A stretch of DNA of 64,000 bases from JAHEGP01 sp963751595 (GTDB lineage Bacteria > Pseudomonadota > Gammaproteobacteria > Pseudomonadales > JAHEGP01): contig CAVVVC010000001.1 of the NCBI GenBank assembly GCA_963751595.1, forward strand, positions 1,488,001-1,552,000. The letters run 5' to 3'. The first letter of the stretch is position 1, and each line of letters opens with the position of its first letter. The notes below the pieces were generated by a model, which saw only the letters and a list, made by a program, of their open reading frames with translations, did no database searches and was not told where the DNA came from. Below, piece by piece: positions 45,357 through 54,609 of the stretch. The translations under genes were made by a program, and so were the position numbers.

Positions 45357-46085
45357 ATGGCTCGAATACTACTCCTCATAGCCGTAGCGTTTATCGCCTA
45401 TACCGCCTGGACCCGCTATCGCAAACTGCCCCCGGCTCAGAAAAAGCAATATTTCTGGCAGGTGCTGGGTATCGCTGTTGGTGCCCTGCTGCTATTGCTC
45501 GTGGTGACCGGTAGACTGCATTGGATAGGCGCCGCTTTCGCCGCGCTGATTCCGCTGGCTCGGCGTTTGCTACCCCTGTCTCTGCCTTTTCTGCAACAGC
45601 ATTTGCGGAGCCGGTCGGCCCGTTCCAGCAGCGCGCAAAGTCCACACTTTTCCACAGTGACAACCGCTATTCTCAGTATGAGCCTGGACCACGAGAGTGG
45701 CGAGTTGGACGGCAGTGTGACCAGTGGTCCCCTAGCCGGGCAGGCGCTTCAGCAGCTGAGTGATGCCCAGTTGCTGGAGCTGTATACCTACTGCTGCCAG
45801 CACGACTCCGATTCGGCCCAGTTGCTGGAAAACTATCTGGACCAGCGCCTCGGCTCCAACTGGCGCGCCAGCAGTCATGAGGCGCCGGGGCAGGAATCGG
45901 CCGCTGCCAGCCAGGCGATGGGGCCGGAGGAAGCGTTATTGGTACTGGGGTTGGAGGAAGGCGCCAGTGAGGAGGAAATCGTGCAGGCGCACCGGCGCCT
46001 GATACAAAAACTGCACCCGGACAGGGGTGGAAACGACTACCTGGCGTCCCAGATCAACCGCGCCCGGGACGTACTTTTGTCCTGA
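45357..46085 (+). CDS. Membrane-anchored DnaJ-domain protein
   Basis: 242 residues. Two N-terminal membrane segments (about 3-17 and 36-66), a Ser-rich linker, and a C-terminal short J domain with the HPD motif in LIQKLHPDRGGNDYLASQIN, close to the end, like Pam18/TIM14-type J proteins. It should recruit and stimulate an Hsp70 (DnaK or a relative) at the inner membrane. The gap upstream carries a perfect palindrome. ATG at 45357; no strong ribosome-binding site. Confidence 0.85.
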   Translation: MARILLLIAVAFIAYTAWTRYRKLPPAQKKQYFWQVLGIAVGALLLLLVVTGRLHWIGAAFAALIPLARRLLPLSLPFLQQHLRSRSARSSSAQSPHFSTVTTAILSMSLDHESGELDGSVTSGPLAGQALQQLSDAQLLELYTYCCQHDSDSAQLLENYLDQRLGSNWRASSHEAPGQESAAASQAMGPEEALLVLGLEEGASEEEIVQAHRRLIQKLHPDRGGNDYLASQINRARDVLLS

Positions 46086-46216
46086 ACCGACGGGCCGGCA
46101 GAGCGCTGCTGTCCCACAGGAAGGCATGTTATTCTTTGACACCGCAACCCCCTGCCTGCGCCGGTCGGGGTGACCGCGACACTACGACTTCAATTCTATC
46201 GCCTCAGGAACGCAAG

Positions 46217-46654
46217 ATGACCAAATATATGCCACAACTGCTGTCTGTGATGACCCCCTTCCCCTACTCTATCGATGCTGAACAAACTGTCGATGAGGCG
46301 ATGGGGATGATGCAGAAGCATAAGATCCGCCATCTACCGGTGATGATTGGGGGCAATATTGAGACACTGGTATCGGATCGCGACGTCAAACGCGCCCAGT
46401 TGATTGGTCATCGCGGCGCGGCGGATGCCGACATGCTGGTGGGAGATATTTGCCCGGCTTTGGCGCATTTTGCCGATGTGCATGACCCACTGGACCAGGT
46501 GCTGCATTTGATGATCGAGCACCGCGTCGATGCCATTTTGGTGATGCGCGATGGCGATGCGGTGGGTATTTTCACAGATACCGACGCCTGCAGGGCGCTG
46601 GTCAACCTGCTGCGGGAGGTGTACCCGGAACCGGGCGCGGACAGTGTCGCCTAG
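46217..46654 (+). CDS. CBS-domain pair protein
   Basis: 145 residues from ATG at 46217; the frame is open upstream to 46136 without family similarity. Two CBS domains in tandem: MTPFPYSIDAEQTVDEAMGM then IRHLPVMIGGN, and ICPALAHFADVHDPLDQVLH then VDAILVMRDGDAVGIFTDTD. CBS pairs usually bind adenosine nucleotides and sense energy state. No catalytic domain, so it may regulate a partner in trans. The gene is free-standing, 131 bp after the DnaJ gene. Confidence 0.88.
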   Translation: MTKYMPQLLSVMTPFPYSIDAEQTVDEAMGMMQKHKIRHLPVMIGGNIETLVSDRDVKRAQLIGHRGAADADMLVGDICPALAHFADVHDPLDQVLHLMIEHRVDAILVMRDGDAVGIFTDTDACRALVNLLREVYPEPGADSVA

Positions 46655-46708
46655 CCCACCGGCTTGCGGGGCAAAGGCCGACGGTGCCGAGGCCATTGAC
46701 GCTTCGGA

Positions 46709-47326
46709 TCAGACCCCCTGCTTGTGCAGGAAACGCTCGCGATTGGCCGCGCTCGCCTTGTCGGTTTTCTTCAGCATCACGTACAGTGCACCGGCTCCGC
46801 CATGGTAGGGCTGGGCGCTGTGATAGGCCAGTACTTCGGGTATATCCCGAAGCCAGTGAGCAACATAGCTCTTCAGGACCCCGGCCCTTGGGGAGCGGTC
46901 GCCCTTGCCATGCAGCACCATCACGGCACGGAGTTGGCATTCCATGCAGTCCTGTAAAAACTCCCACAGATCGCTGCGAGCTTGTTCGACAGTACACCGG
47001 TGCAGGTCCAACGTAGCCTCAGGTTGGTAGCGACCGCGACGTAACTTGCCGAATACCCCATGTTGCACCCCGGGACGAACGAAACTGATGATGTCGTGGG
47101 GGCCAAGCTGGGGCGCATATTCGGTAGAGAGAAAGTTGTTTGACATGGCGTTTTCGGCGACCGCCGCGCGCCGCCGTTGTTCCAAACCTGCTGCTGCCGG
47201 TCTTGCCTGCGCGAGCACTACCCGACCCCGGGAATTCAACGGGGTCACGTCGCCCATTTCATCTGCAAATTGCGTTTCTTTGTCTGCCATGCGTCGTTCG
47301 CGTTTGTCGCGCCCCCACGAGCCCAT
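46709..47326 (-). CDS. Smr-domain protein (SmrA/B-like putative nuclease)
   Basis: About 205 residues. The C-terminal Smr domain has the family motifs TLDLHRCTVEQARSDLWEFL and MVLHGKGDRSPRAGVLKSYV, with HSAQPYHGGAGALYVML near the end. Smr domains are DNA nickases or, in SmrB, endonucleases that cut mRNA between collided ribosomes; which applies here cannot be told. N-terminal 90 residues are charged and linker-like. Start at 47326 or at ATG 47290. The 354 bp gap to the RNase gene (47327-47680) contains only a promoter candidate. Confidence 0.87.
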   Translation of the reverse strand: MGSWGRDKRERRMADKETQFADEMGDVTPLNSRGRVVLAQARPAAAGLEQRRRAAVAENAMSNNFLSTEYAPQLGPHDIISFVRPGVQHGVFGKLRRGRYQPEATLDLHRCTVEQARSDLWEFLQDCMECQLRAVMVLHGKGDRSPRAGVLKSYVAHWLRDIPEVLAYHSAQPYHGGAGALYVMLKKTDKASAANRERFLHKQGV

Positions 47327-47619
47327 TGCTGCCAGCTACCCTACGTATTTTCCTCCCCGAAACTGGGCCAGGAAGCGCTTTGTCACCCTGCCCGGTTCCC
47401 GGAGCGCCCGTTTTCCCGAAGCTACCGAGGCCAGCGTCACGGGGGAAGCCGGTTTTGCGTTGGCGGTGAACCTTGAGGAAAAACCGAATCTCGGTGGTAG
47501 TTTTTCCGAAGCATACCAAGATCCCGGTGTATCCTACAATGGAGAGTGTCGAAATTTTTTACACCGCGAAATCAGCTGGGCCGCCGCCGCAATTAGCACG
47601 GTATTCCCGCCCCATAAGC

Positions 47620-47647
47620 TTGGCTGCCCGCCGAAATCTGCTAAAAT
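47620..47647 (+). promoter_or_regulatory. Candidate promoter for the RNase II-like gene
   Basis: TTGGCT (47620-47625) and TAAAAT (47642-47647) are separated by 16 bp, about 33 bp before the ATG at 47681. Nothing else was recognised in the 354 bp gap 47327-47680. Confidence 0.45.
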
Positions 47648-47680
47648 GCGGGTCCCCGCCATCTCACCTAGCTATCCATC

Positions 47681-49600
47681 ATGTTAAACACCGATTCACT
47701 GGCACAATTGCAGCAGTTGAAAGCTGATATCCGGCAGGAACAGCGACGATATAAAGGGCTGGTCACCTCTACCCAGGGCAGCTTTGGCTTCGTCCGGGCC
47801 GACGAAGGCCAGCAACACTTTCTGCCGCCGCAACAAATGCAGAAAGTATTTCCCGGCGACAGGATTGAATTCCAACTCAAGACCGATGACCAGGGTCGCG
47901 AATTTGCGGCGGTGGAAAAACTGCTGGAGTCCTCGCTGAAAGTGTTTTGCGGCAAATGCCTCCAGCACGGCAAGGCGTGGTTTGTCGATATGGATCTGCC
48001 CAGGCTGAACCGAAAGTTGTTTCTTCCACCGCAGCAACGCAAGGGCGTGAAGCCCGGCGACTGGCTGCAGTGCCAGGTCTCTCGTCATCCGGTCAAGGAC
48101 GGCAGGGGGCAGGCGGCAGTGCGAAAAAACCTGGGACAGGATAGCGTCGCCGATTTCCCCAGCCGCTATGCCAGCATCAACTTCCAGTTGTCCCAGGCAA
48201 GCCATTCGGTCGCAGAGGTCAGCAAGAATATCGTCCAGCAGCTCTCCCAACGTCCCGAGCAAACCGACCTGCCCCTGGTCAGCATCGACCCCCCCGGCGC
48301 CGGCGATATCGACGACGCATTGTGCGCCGAGAAGCGGGACGACGGCTGGGAGCTGACCGTAGCCATTGCCGACCCGGCCAGTGTGATTGACCTTGGCTCT
48401 AAAACCGGGATTGCAGCCATGCACCGGGGGGCAACCGCCTATCTGCCCCATCGGCAGTCGCCGATGTTGCCGCCCGAGTTATCACATGATGAGCTCTCTC
48501 TGCTGGGATCCCAACCGCGCCTTGCAGTGATCTGCCAGCTGAGCGTTGCAACCAGTGGTGAGGTTACCGACGCCCGGTTTTCCAGAGCGGCTATCCGCAG
48601 TCGCGCCCAGTTGAGCTACGCCGAGCTGGAACAGCACCTGCTACAGCAACGGTTTCCAGCGTCGATGGATGAAGCTACCCAGCAAAGCCTGCTCCACCTG
48701 GATCAGGCGACCCGGCGAATGCAACAATGGCGCCGGCAGCATCTTCTAATGGTCGACGATCGTCCCGAGTATCATATGCAGTTGGGCGAAGACGGGCGCA
48801 TTGCGGGTTTTAGCTGTGCCGAAAAAGGGGCCGCCAACCGCCTGGTGGAAGAGTGTATGGTAGCGACCAACCTGGCCGCCGCACGGGAATTGCTTGACGC
48901 CGGCGGCTTGTTCAACGTACATGCCGGCTTTCGGACGGAAAAACTGAAAGACGCATGCAGTATCTTGAAGGAGTCCGGCTTTACCGATCTGGAACAAGCC
49001 GAGGAACTGAATACTTTGGAGACCTACCGGCGCGCAATGGGCTGGCTTGGGGCCAGCGACGAGCACGCTCATCAGAAAAAAATTCTCAGCCGTTTTTTGC
49101 AACGCGCCGCGTTATCGGCAGAGCCCGGGCCTCACCTGGGCATGGGAGTCGAGGCCTATGCGAGCTTCACATCGCCCTTGCGTCGCTATGCCGATTTTTT
49201 CAATCACGTCCAACTGCAGCGCAAGCTGGACGGCGAGCAGCCTATTGCCCTGAAACCTGAAGCCGTGCAGCAACTGGAAGCCTCGCTGCAGGCTCTGCGG
49301 TCGGCCGCTTACTGGGCCGAACAATGGCTGAAATGCGAGTATCTGGAACGTCAGCCAGCCAAACCCATGACAGGCCGGGTGGTGCAGGCAAACCCCTTTG
49401 GTCTGGTCGTGCGCCTGGACGAGAATGGTATCGAGGGTATTCTGGAGAAGCGTGCAATGCCCGGGAAACCCCGGTTCAACCCCGCCCAGCTACGTTTCAA
49501 GAATGAGGAGATCGACCTTGGGCTGGACGACGGGCTCAGCGTCGAAATCAGCAGTATCCAGCGTGACAAGCGACAGATACTGTTTAAACTGCCTGCGTAG
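47681..49600 (+). CDS. rnb: RNase II-family 3'-5' exoribonuclease
   Basis: 639 residues, the size of RNase II (644 in E. coli) rather than RNase R (over 800). Two N-terminal cold-shock-type domains (about 20-150), a central RNB domain whose SIDPPGAGDIDDAL gives the four metal-binding aspartates (203, 209, 211, 212), the late arginine motif YASFTSPLRRYADFFNHV, and a C-terminal S1 domain (about 560-630). Degrades single-stranded RNA processively. I favour rnb from length and domains; ATG at 47681. Confidence 0.88.
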   Translation: MLNTDSLAQLQQLKADIRQEQRRYKGLVTSTQGSFGFVRADEGQQHFLPPQQMQKVFPGDRIEFQLKTDDQGREFAAVEKLLESSLKVFCGKCLQHGKAWFVDMDLPRLNRKLFLPPQQRKGVKPGDWLQCQVSRHPVKDGRGQAAVRKNLGQDSVADFPSRYASINFQLSQASHSVAEVSKNIVQQLSQRPEQTDLPLVSIDPPGAGDIDDALCAEKRDDGWELTVAIADPASVIDLGSKTGIAAMHRGATAYLPHRQSPMLPPELSHDELSLLGSQPRLAVICQLSVATSGEVTDARFSRAAIRSRAQLSYAELEQHLLQQRFPASMDEATQQSLLHLDQATRRMQQWRRQHLLMVDDRPEYHMQLGEDGRIAGFSCAEKGAANRLVEECMVATNLAAARELLDAGGLFNVHAGFRTEKLKDACSILKESGFTDLEQAEELNTLETYRRAMGWLGASDEHAHQKKILSRFLQRAALSAEPGPHLGMGVEAYASFTSPLRRYADFFNHVQLQRKLDGEQPIALKPEAVQQLEASLQALRSAAYWAEQWLKCEYLERQPAKPMTGRVVQANPFGLVVRLDENGIEGILEKRAMPGKPRFNPAQLRFKNEEIDLGLDDGLSVEISSIQRDKRQILFKLPA

Positions 49601-49798
49601 CAGTCGTCTGAATAATCCGCAGCGGGTCGGCACTCTGTGAGCCGAAGCGGCGGCAGATAACCCGCGACGGTTGGCAAAGTGCTATCGCGAGGACGGAATC
49701 GTCGAAGGGGCAAGCCTCGGGGCCCGTGCTTACCCGGCCAGAGTGGCTCGACGCCGACCCGCGCGGGTTGCGAAGCTAACGCTCCAAGGGCCGCGGGG

Positions 49799-50266
49799 CT
49801 ACCCGCTTGCGGCGCGCATGCTCCGTAGCTGCAGCACTTTTGCCTTGCGCTGCAAGCGCTTTAAATGCAGTCGCATATCCATTCTGCAATGGGCACATTG
49901 GGGGGCGAGTGGCTGGCAATGTGCACACCGGGGACAAACGATATCACCCAGAGCGTCCCCATCCGGCTTGGTGACGGGCGCAGCTGCGCGGAGTTGACTC
50001 GATTCTCCGCCATCGATGGAGGGCGCCGTGCTGTCGGCATCGGGCTGCAAGAGGATTTCTGCCCCCAACTGTTCCAACAGCGCCTGATACCGGATTGCCT
50101 CAGCTTGCCCCAGACCCCGTTTTAGGGTGATCAGTCGGCCGGAAAACAACTGCTCAAGACCGTTGGCATCCAGTTTTAACGCCTGACCGAGCTTGTGCCG
50201 CACAGTGTCGGCGGCGTGACCCTCGAGGGCTTTACCTCTGAACAATAATTTGAAGCGATTCGGCAC
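49799..50266 (-). CDS. Hypothetical protein with C-terminal zinc ribbon
   Basis: 155 residues, not recognised by name. The N-terminal 70 residues (FKLLFRGKALEGHAADTVRH...) form a compact alpha/beta domain like those seen in front of DUF805 or zinc-ribbon proteins in gammaproteobacteria. A linker follows, then two CxxC pairs (CPRCAHCQPLAPQCAHC) that suggest a zinc ribbon, and a basic C terminus. GTG start at 50266 with AGGA 8 nt upstream. The 198 bp to the RNase gene and the 235 bp to the next gene contain nothing I could identify. Confidence 0.6.
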   Translation of the reverse strand: MPNRFKLLFRGKALEGHAADTVRHKLGQALKLDANGLEQLFSGRLITLKRGLGQAEAIRYQALLEQLGAEILLQPDADSTAPSIDGGESSQLRAAAPVTKPDGDALGDIVCPRCAHCQPLAPQCAHCRMDMRLHLKRLQRKAKVLQLRSMRAASG

Positions 50267-50501
50267 CTTGGAAATCCTGCCCTGTAGAACACGGCGCCGG
50301 GATTTACCCGGCTATCGATTAGAGGCGCGGATCAATGCGCCCTGGCAGAAAGTTTAGGCCAGATTGTTTCCCTGGACCGGGTGGAGTCGGCGAAACACCA
50401 ACCAGTGCGCATACCTGGCTCCAAGGCTTGCCCCTGTTTTATTCGACCACCGGGTCGAGATGGAGTCCGGGCTGCCGATTGCAAAGGAATAGAGTGGCCA
50501 G

Positions 50502-50972
50502 CTAACGCTGGCGCCTGATCCTGTCAAAGGCCCGCTGCTTTTCTTCCAACGCAGCCTCGGCCCTTTCGAGGCGCTCTATCCAGGCCGCGTTGGGTCGCGC
50601 TCCGCCGGTCGCCGATCCCACCATATCACCCTCCTGCACTTCCTGGGCTTGCTGCAAATCGCGCTCCGCCTGCTCCAGCTCGGCCTTGGCCTGAGCATAG
50701 CGCTGTTGCCAATCCTGCTGTTGGGCGCGGCGTTGGTTTTCCTGCTGGCGATCTGCCGCTTCCTGTTCGCGCATCTGTTGCTCGATACTCTCGCTCGGCA
50801 TCACGTTAAGGTTTTCGTCACCCACTTCGATTTCCTGCGTTTGCCGGGCACTCGCTGGCGGGGAATCACTGTAGGTGACATTACCTTGCTCATCGACGCT
50901 CTTGTAAAGCGTGGTGGCAGCACTGCCAAAACTGATGGAACCGGCGATAAGCACGGGCAATAGAGATTTCAT
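50502..50972 (-). CDS. Periplasmic DUF4124-domain protein
   Basis: 156 residues: signal peptide to about residue 19, then the DUF4124 motif TLYKSVDEQGNVTYSDSPPA, followed by a long Gln/Glu/Arg-rich coiled coil (about 60-120) and a C-terminal helix. DUF4124 proteins are periplasmic or envelope proteins of unknown function; the domain resembles a small SH3-like fold. Divergent from the metallopeptidase gene (51237) across 264 bp in which I recognise no other gene. Confidence 0.8.
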   Translation of the reverse strand: MKSLLPVLIAGSISFGSAATTLYKSVDEQGNVTYSDSPPASARQTQEIEVGDENLNVMPSESIEQQMREQEAADRQQENQRRAQQQDWQQRYAQAKAELEQAERDLQQAQEVQEGDMVGSATGGARPNAAWIERLERAEAALEEKQRAFDRIRRQR

Positions 50973-51236
50973 CGGCGCTAGCTCCGTTGACGATTTATTT
51001 GATTATAAGCCGAAACTTGGCTCAGGTAAGGAGCACTGCAACACAGATCCGTACGGCGCCGGTTTCAAGCCACGAATCCAAGCCCCCAACGATCATCACC
51101 GTGGCCCATGCCGGCAAAAAGGGCGGCCCATGTAAACCTTGACATCTACCCGGCGCCCTATCGCCACTGAAAACTATTTGATCCAGCCTCGCCAAACGAT
51201 ATACATTAACCGCATAGCGAACTGGGGGGAACCACA

Positions 51237-52091
51237 ATGCGTTGGCAAGGTGGAAGACGCAGCAGGAATATCGAAGACCGTCGCGGCCGCAGCGGCGGTG
51301 TCAGGCGAACAGCCAGCGGCGGCGGTCTGGGGCTATTGGTTCTGGTTTTAATTGGCATGGTCTTTGGCTTCAACCCACTCGCTCTGTTTCAGGGCGGTGG
51401 CCCAGCCGCGCCCAGCATGAGCGGACAACCCGCACCGCGCCCCCCCGGGGAAGAGCAACTGGCCGATTTCGTTTCCGTAGTCCTGGCCGACACGGAGGAC
51501 ACCTGGGGCCAGTTGTTCCAGTCTGCCGGCAAGCGCTACCCGCCGCCGACACTGGTACTGTTCAGTGGAGTAACCCAGTCGGCCTGTGGCAATGCGCAGG
51601 CCTCGACAGGGCCCTTTTACTGTCCCGCCGACCAGAAGCTGTACATCGATCTGCAGTTCTACCAGGAGATGAAAACCCGCTATGGCGCACCGGGCGATTT
51701 TGCCCAGGCCTACGTCATTGCCCATGAAGTAGGCCACCATGTGCAAACCATTCTCGGCATCTCGCAACAAGTGGTCCAGGCCCAGCGCCGGGTCAGCAAG
51801 ACGGATGCCAACCAGATGCAGGTGCGCATGGAATTGCAGGCCGACTGTTATGCCGGCATCTGGGCCCACCATGCAAACCGGGCCCGCCATATCCTGGAAC
51901 AAGGCGACGTCGCAGAAGCACTTAACGCGGCAGCCGCCATCGGAGACGACCGCATGCAGCAGCGGAGCCGAGGTTACGTGGTGCCCGAGTCTTTTACCCA
52001 CGGCAGCTCCCAACAGCGGGTGACGTGGTTCAAGCGGGGTTTGCAGACTGGGTCCATGCAACAGTGCGACACGTTCAATGCGCGCCTTTGA
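51237..52091 (+). CDS. ypfJ: YpfJ-family neutral zinc metallopeptidase
   Basis: 284 residues. An N-terminal basic segment (MRWQGGRRSRNIEDRRG) precedes one membrane segment (about 28-47), so the enzyme is probably a membrane-anchored periplasmic protein. The zinc motif is HEVGHHVQ (about 164-171), with a downstream metal ligand expected in MELQADCYAG (Glu). FYCPADQKLYIDL is a family block. ATG at 51237 with GGGGGA about 8 nt upstream. Substrate unknown. Confidence 0.9.
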   Translation: MRWQGGRRSRNIEDRRGRSGGVRRTASGGGLGLLVLVLIGMVFGFNPLALFQGGGPAAPSMSGQPAPRPPGEEQLADFVSVVLADTEDTWGQLFQSAGKRYPPPTLVLFSGVTQSACGNAQASTGPFYCPADQKLYIDLQFYQEMKTRYGAPGDFAQAYVIAHEVGHHVQTILGISQQVVQAQRRVSKTDANQMQVRMELQADCYAGIWAHHANRARHILEQGDVAEALNAAAAIGDDRMQQRSRGYVVPESFTHGSSQQRVTWFKRGLQTGSMQQCDTFNARL

Positions 52092-52154
52092 TCCCATTCA
52101 GCGCTATTCCCCTTGAGCCGGATGCCCGCCCCGGCCCGGCTTTGAAGCCCTACC

Positions 52155-53639
52155 ATGGATAACAGGCCCGACAACTTAACACCAGCAGCCGCCCCTGCCG
52201 AAAGCCAGGCGGTGGAACGGTTTTCGGCGCAGCAACTGCGGGCAGTGAAACTCCGGCCCTGCGTTCCCTTCTCGCTGGAATTCGCGCTGATGAACAGTCC
52301 CACCGAGCGCTGGCAGTGCGTTGCCGTGCTGCGGCACTTACCGGGCAAGCGGTTGGTGTTGCAGTTGCAGCGCGATAGCCTGACAGTCCTTTGCAAACTT
52401 TTTTTCGAGGGCCGCGACTATCATCGCGAGCTGCGAGGCTACGGCTATCTGGAAAGGGCCGGGATCACAACCCCCGGGGTGCGGCGACACGGTGTCCTTG
52501 CCGAGGGCGGCAGCATTATCGAGTACCAGTTTATTGCCGGGAGAAACCTGGAGCAGCACAATACGGAACTACCCCTGACCCCCGATTCCCCGATACTCCA
52601 TGGGGTGGTGGAAACACTTGCCGACATGCACCAACATGGACTGCGCCAGACCGATATTCACCTGGGCAATTTTCTTTTCTACCGGGATGCGATTTACGTT
52701 GTCGATACGGCGGCCATTCGCCGCAGTAGAGCACCACTCAGGGCGCGGCCAGCGGTCACCAACTTCGCTGACCTCCTGGGCCAGTTCAAACCCGGCCAGA
52801 TGGACACGCTGCAGCCCCTGATCCGCTGTTACGAGAAACATAGCCCAGGGGTTAGCCTGGCGCCTGAAGCCGTCAGCAGCGCAGTTTCAAAAAAACGGGC
52901 TGCCCGCTGGCGTCACTACCGGCGCAAGCTCACTCGCGTCTGCACCGAATTCAATTGTCAGCAAACACCCAGGCGCTTCAGCGTCTGGCGACGCGACCTT
53001 GAAACCCCATCGCTCGACCGTGTGCTACACGACCTCGACCGCACCATGGAACAGGGAAGCTATCTCAAGCAGGGCAATACTGCCACCGTCGCCGAGGTGG
53101 AAATCGATGGCCAGGCACGGGTGATCAAGCGCTACAACATCAAGAATTGGCGTCACTTTCTCAGCCGATGCTGGCGTCGCAGCCGGGGCTGGCGGTCCTG
53201 GCACAACGCCCACTACCTGCTGTTCAACGGCTTGCGGACGCCACAGCCCGTTGCCCTGGTGGAAGAGCGCTTCGGGCCGCTCCGCGGTCGCGCATTTTTT
53301 CTCTGCGATTACGTTGCCGGTGACTCCCTCAAGCCTGTCTTGCAGACGGCCCCTCCTGAATTACGGCAGCAACTGGTGTCGGCCTTTGCCGAGATCGTCA
53401 GTCGCTTGTACCGCGCCGGCATCAGCCATGGCGATATGAAAGCGGATAACTTTATTGTCGGTAGCGCAGGGATCACGATAATCGACCTCGATCCGATGCA
53501 GCACCATCGCAGCAGGCCTTCGCTGGAGGCAGCGCTGAGGAAGGACATGTGCCGTTTCCTGGAGAACTTCACCGGCCCCGAGGGCGAAATTATCCGCCAA
53601 CAACTGCTCGAGCAGATCCCCACTTCGATTAGGCCCTGA
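52155..53639 (+). CDS. Tandem lipopolysaccharide-kinase-like protein (two kinase domains)
   Basis: 494 residues containing two kinase-fold domains of the Kdo kinase/WaaP/InaA type. Domain 1 (about 55-215): Lys81, catalytic loop QTDIHLGNF (Asp167, Asn172), metal Asp184 in VVDTAA. Domain 2 (about 290-490): Lys325, loop SHGDMKADNF (Asp427, Asn432), metal Asp444 in IIDLD. Both keep the key residues, so both could be active. Such kinases normally phosphorylate LPS-core sugars with one domain. It ends 3 bp before a glycosyltransferase gene, supporting an envelope-polysaccharide role. No signal peptide. Confidence 0.8.
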   Translation: MDNRPDNLTPAAAPAESQAVERFSAQQLRAVKLRPCVPFSLEFALMNSPTERWQCVAVLRHLPGKRLVLQLQRDSLTVLCKLFFEGRDYHRELRGYGYLERAGITTPGVRRHGVLAEGGSIIEYQFIAGRNLEQHNTELPLTPDSPILHGVVETLADMHQHGLRQTDIHLGNFLFYRDAIYVVDTAAIRRSRAPLRARPAVTNFADLLGQFKPGQMDTLQPLIRCYEKHSPGVSLAPEAVSSAVSKKRAARWRHYRRKLTRVCTEFNCQQTPRRFSVWRRDLETPSLDRVLHDLDRTMEQGSYLKQGNTATVAEVEIDGQARVIKRYNIKNWRHFLSRCWRRSRGWRSWHNAHYLLFNGLRTPQPVALVEERFGPLRGRAFFLCDYVAGDSLKPVLQTAPPELRQQLVSAFAEIVSRLYRAGISHGDMKADNFIVGSAGITIIDLDPMQHHRSRPSLEAALRKDMCRFLENFTGPEGEIIRQQLLEQIPTSIRP

Positions 53640-53642
53640 GTC

Positions 53643-54605
53643 ATGCGCGTGTTACTATTGGTACAAGAAAAACAACGTATCATCCTCGACCGCTTCTACG
53701 ACTCCATTGTGCGTCACAGCGATGACTGCGAGCTTTGCCACCTCAGCTCGGCGCAACAGGCGGATCTGCGCCGGTATTTTGCGGGCGTGGACACCAACAA
53801 CTACGACCGGATCATCCTGTTCCTGCGCTTCAAAAAGGAAATTCGCCAGCGCCGCTTTATCCGAACCCTGCCAAATCTGGTAATCCTTGAGCATGACGCC
53901 TATCAAAACTACGCCCGGGGTAAGTACCAGGGTGAATTCTCCAGGCATTACCGTGCCCTACCCTGGGCCCGAATCATCTGCTCCGGGTATGTGCTGGCAG
54001 CACGGCTGCGTGACGAGGGCTTCGATGCCGTTTATGTCGGCAAGGGCTACGACCAGCAACTGCTGGGCAACCTGAAGCAACCCAGGGATATCGAGCTGGG
54101 CTTCCTGGGCTCGTTAGAGACCAAGATCTATGCCGGTCGCAAGGCCTTGCTGGAACAAATGGCGGAGCGGGAAAACCTGCTGATCAAACGCACGGAATCG
54201 GGCCAGGAGTATGCCGAAACGCTGAACCGCATCCGCTTTTTCGTCAGTGCCGATGTGGGTATGGGCGAATACATGATCAAGAATTTCGAGGCCATGGCAT
54301 GCGGTTGCGTGGTCCTCGCCTGGAACCAGGGCGCAGCGGAGAACGCTGGCCTCGGGCTGCGCGACATGGAAAATATAGTGCTCTACGAGAGCCTTGAGGA
54401 GTTACAGCAAAAGCTCGGACGATTGCGCGCCAATCCTGAACTTGCCGACAAAATTGCCGCTGCCGGGCAGGCGCTGGCTGAACAGCACTACAGCTGGGAA
54501 AAACTGGGCGCCAGGGTAGTCGAGGTGCTGCAACCGCCACTGCGGCAAAAAATCACTCGTTCCCGTCTGGGAATCAAGCAACTCAGCTGGGCACCCCCGA
54601 ATTAA
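53643..54605 (+). CDS. GT-B glycosyltransferase
   Basis: 320 residues, soluble. The C-terminal half has the GT-B nucleotide-sugar motif NFEAMACGCVVLAWNQGAAEN and a terminal helix typical of the fold (about 215-290); the N-terminal half is a Rossmann-like acceptor domain. The sugar and acceptor are unknown. It follows the tandem kinase by 3 bp, so the two probably act on the same glycan, perhaps the LPS core. ATG at 53643. Confidence 0.75.
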   Translation: MRVLLLVQEKQRIILDRFYDSIVRHSDDCELCHLSSAQQADLRRYFAGVDTNNYDRIILFLRFKKEIRQRRFIRTLPNLVILEHDAYQNYARGKYQGEFSRHYRALPWARIICSGYVLAARLRDEGFDAVYVGKGYDQQLLGNLKQPRDIELGFLGSLETKIYAGRKALLEQMAERENLLIKRTESGQEYAETLNRIRFFVSADVGMGEYMIKNFEAMACGCVVLAWNQGAAENAGLGLRDMENIVLYESLEELQQKLGRLRANPELADKIAAAGQALAEQHYSWEKLGARVVEVLQPPLRQKITRSRLGIKQLSWAPPN

Positions 54606-54609
54606 ACCC

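Noticed and set aside
47259..47519. 86-codon frame before the RNase II-like gene
   Set aside because: Overlaps the Smr gene start, has no ribosome-binding site and an unnatural composition.
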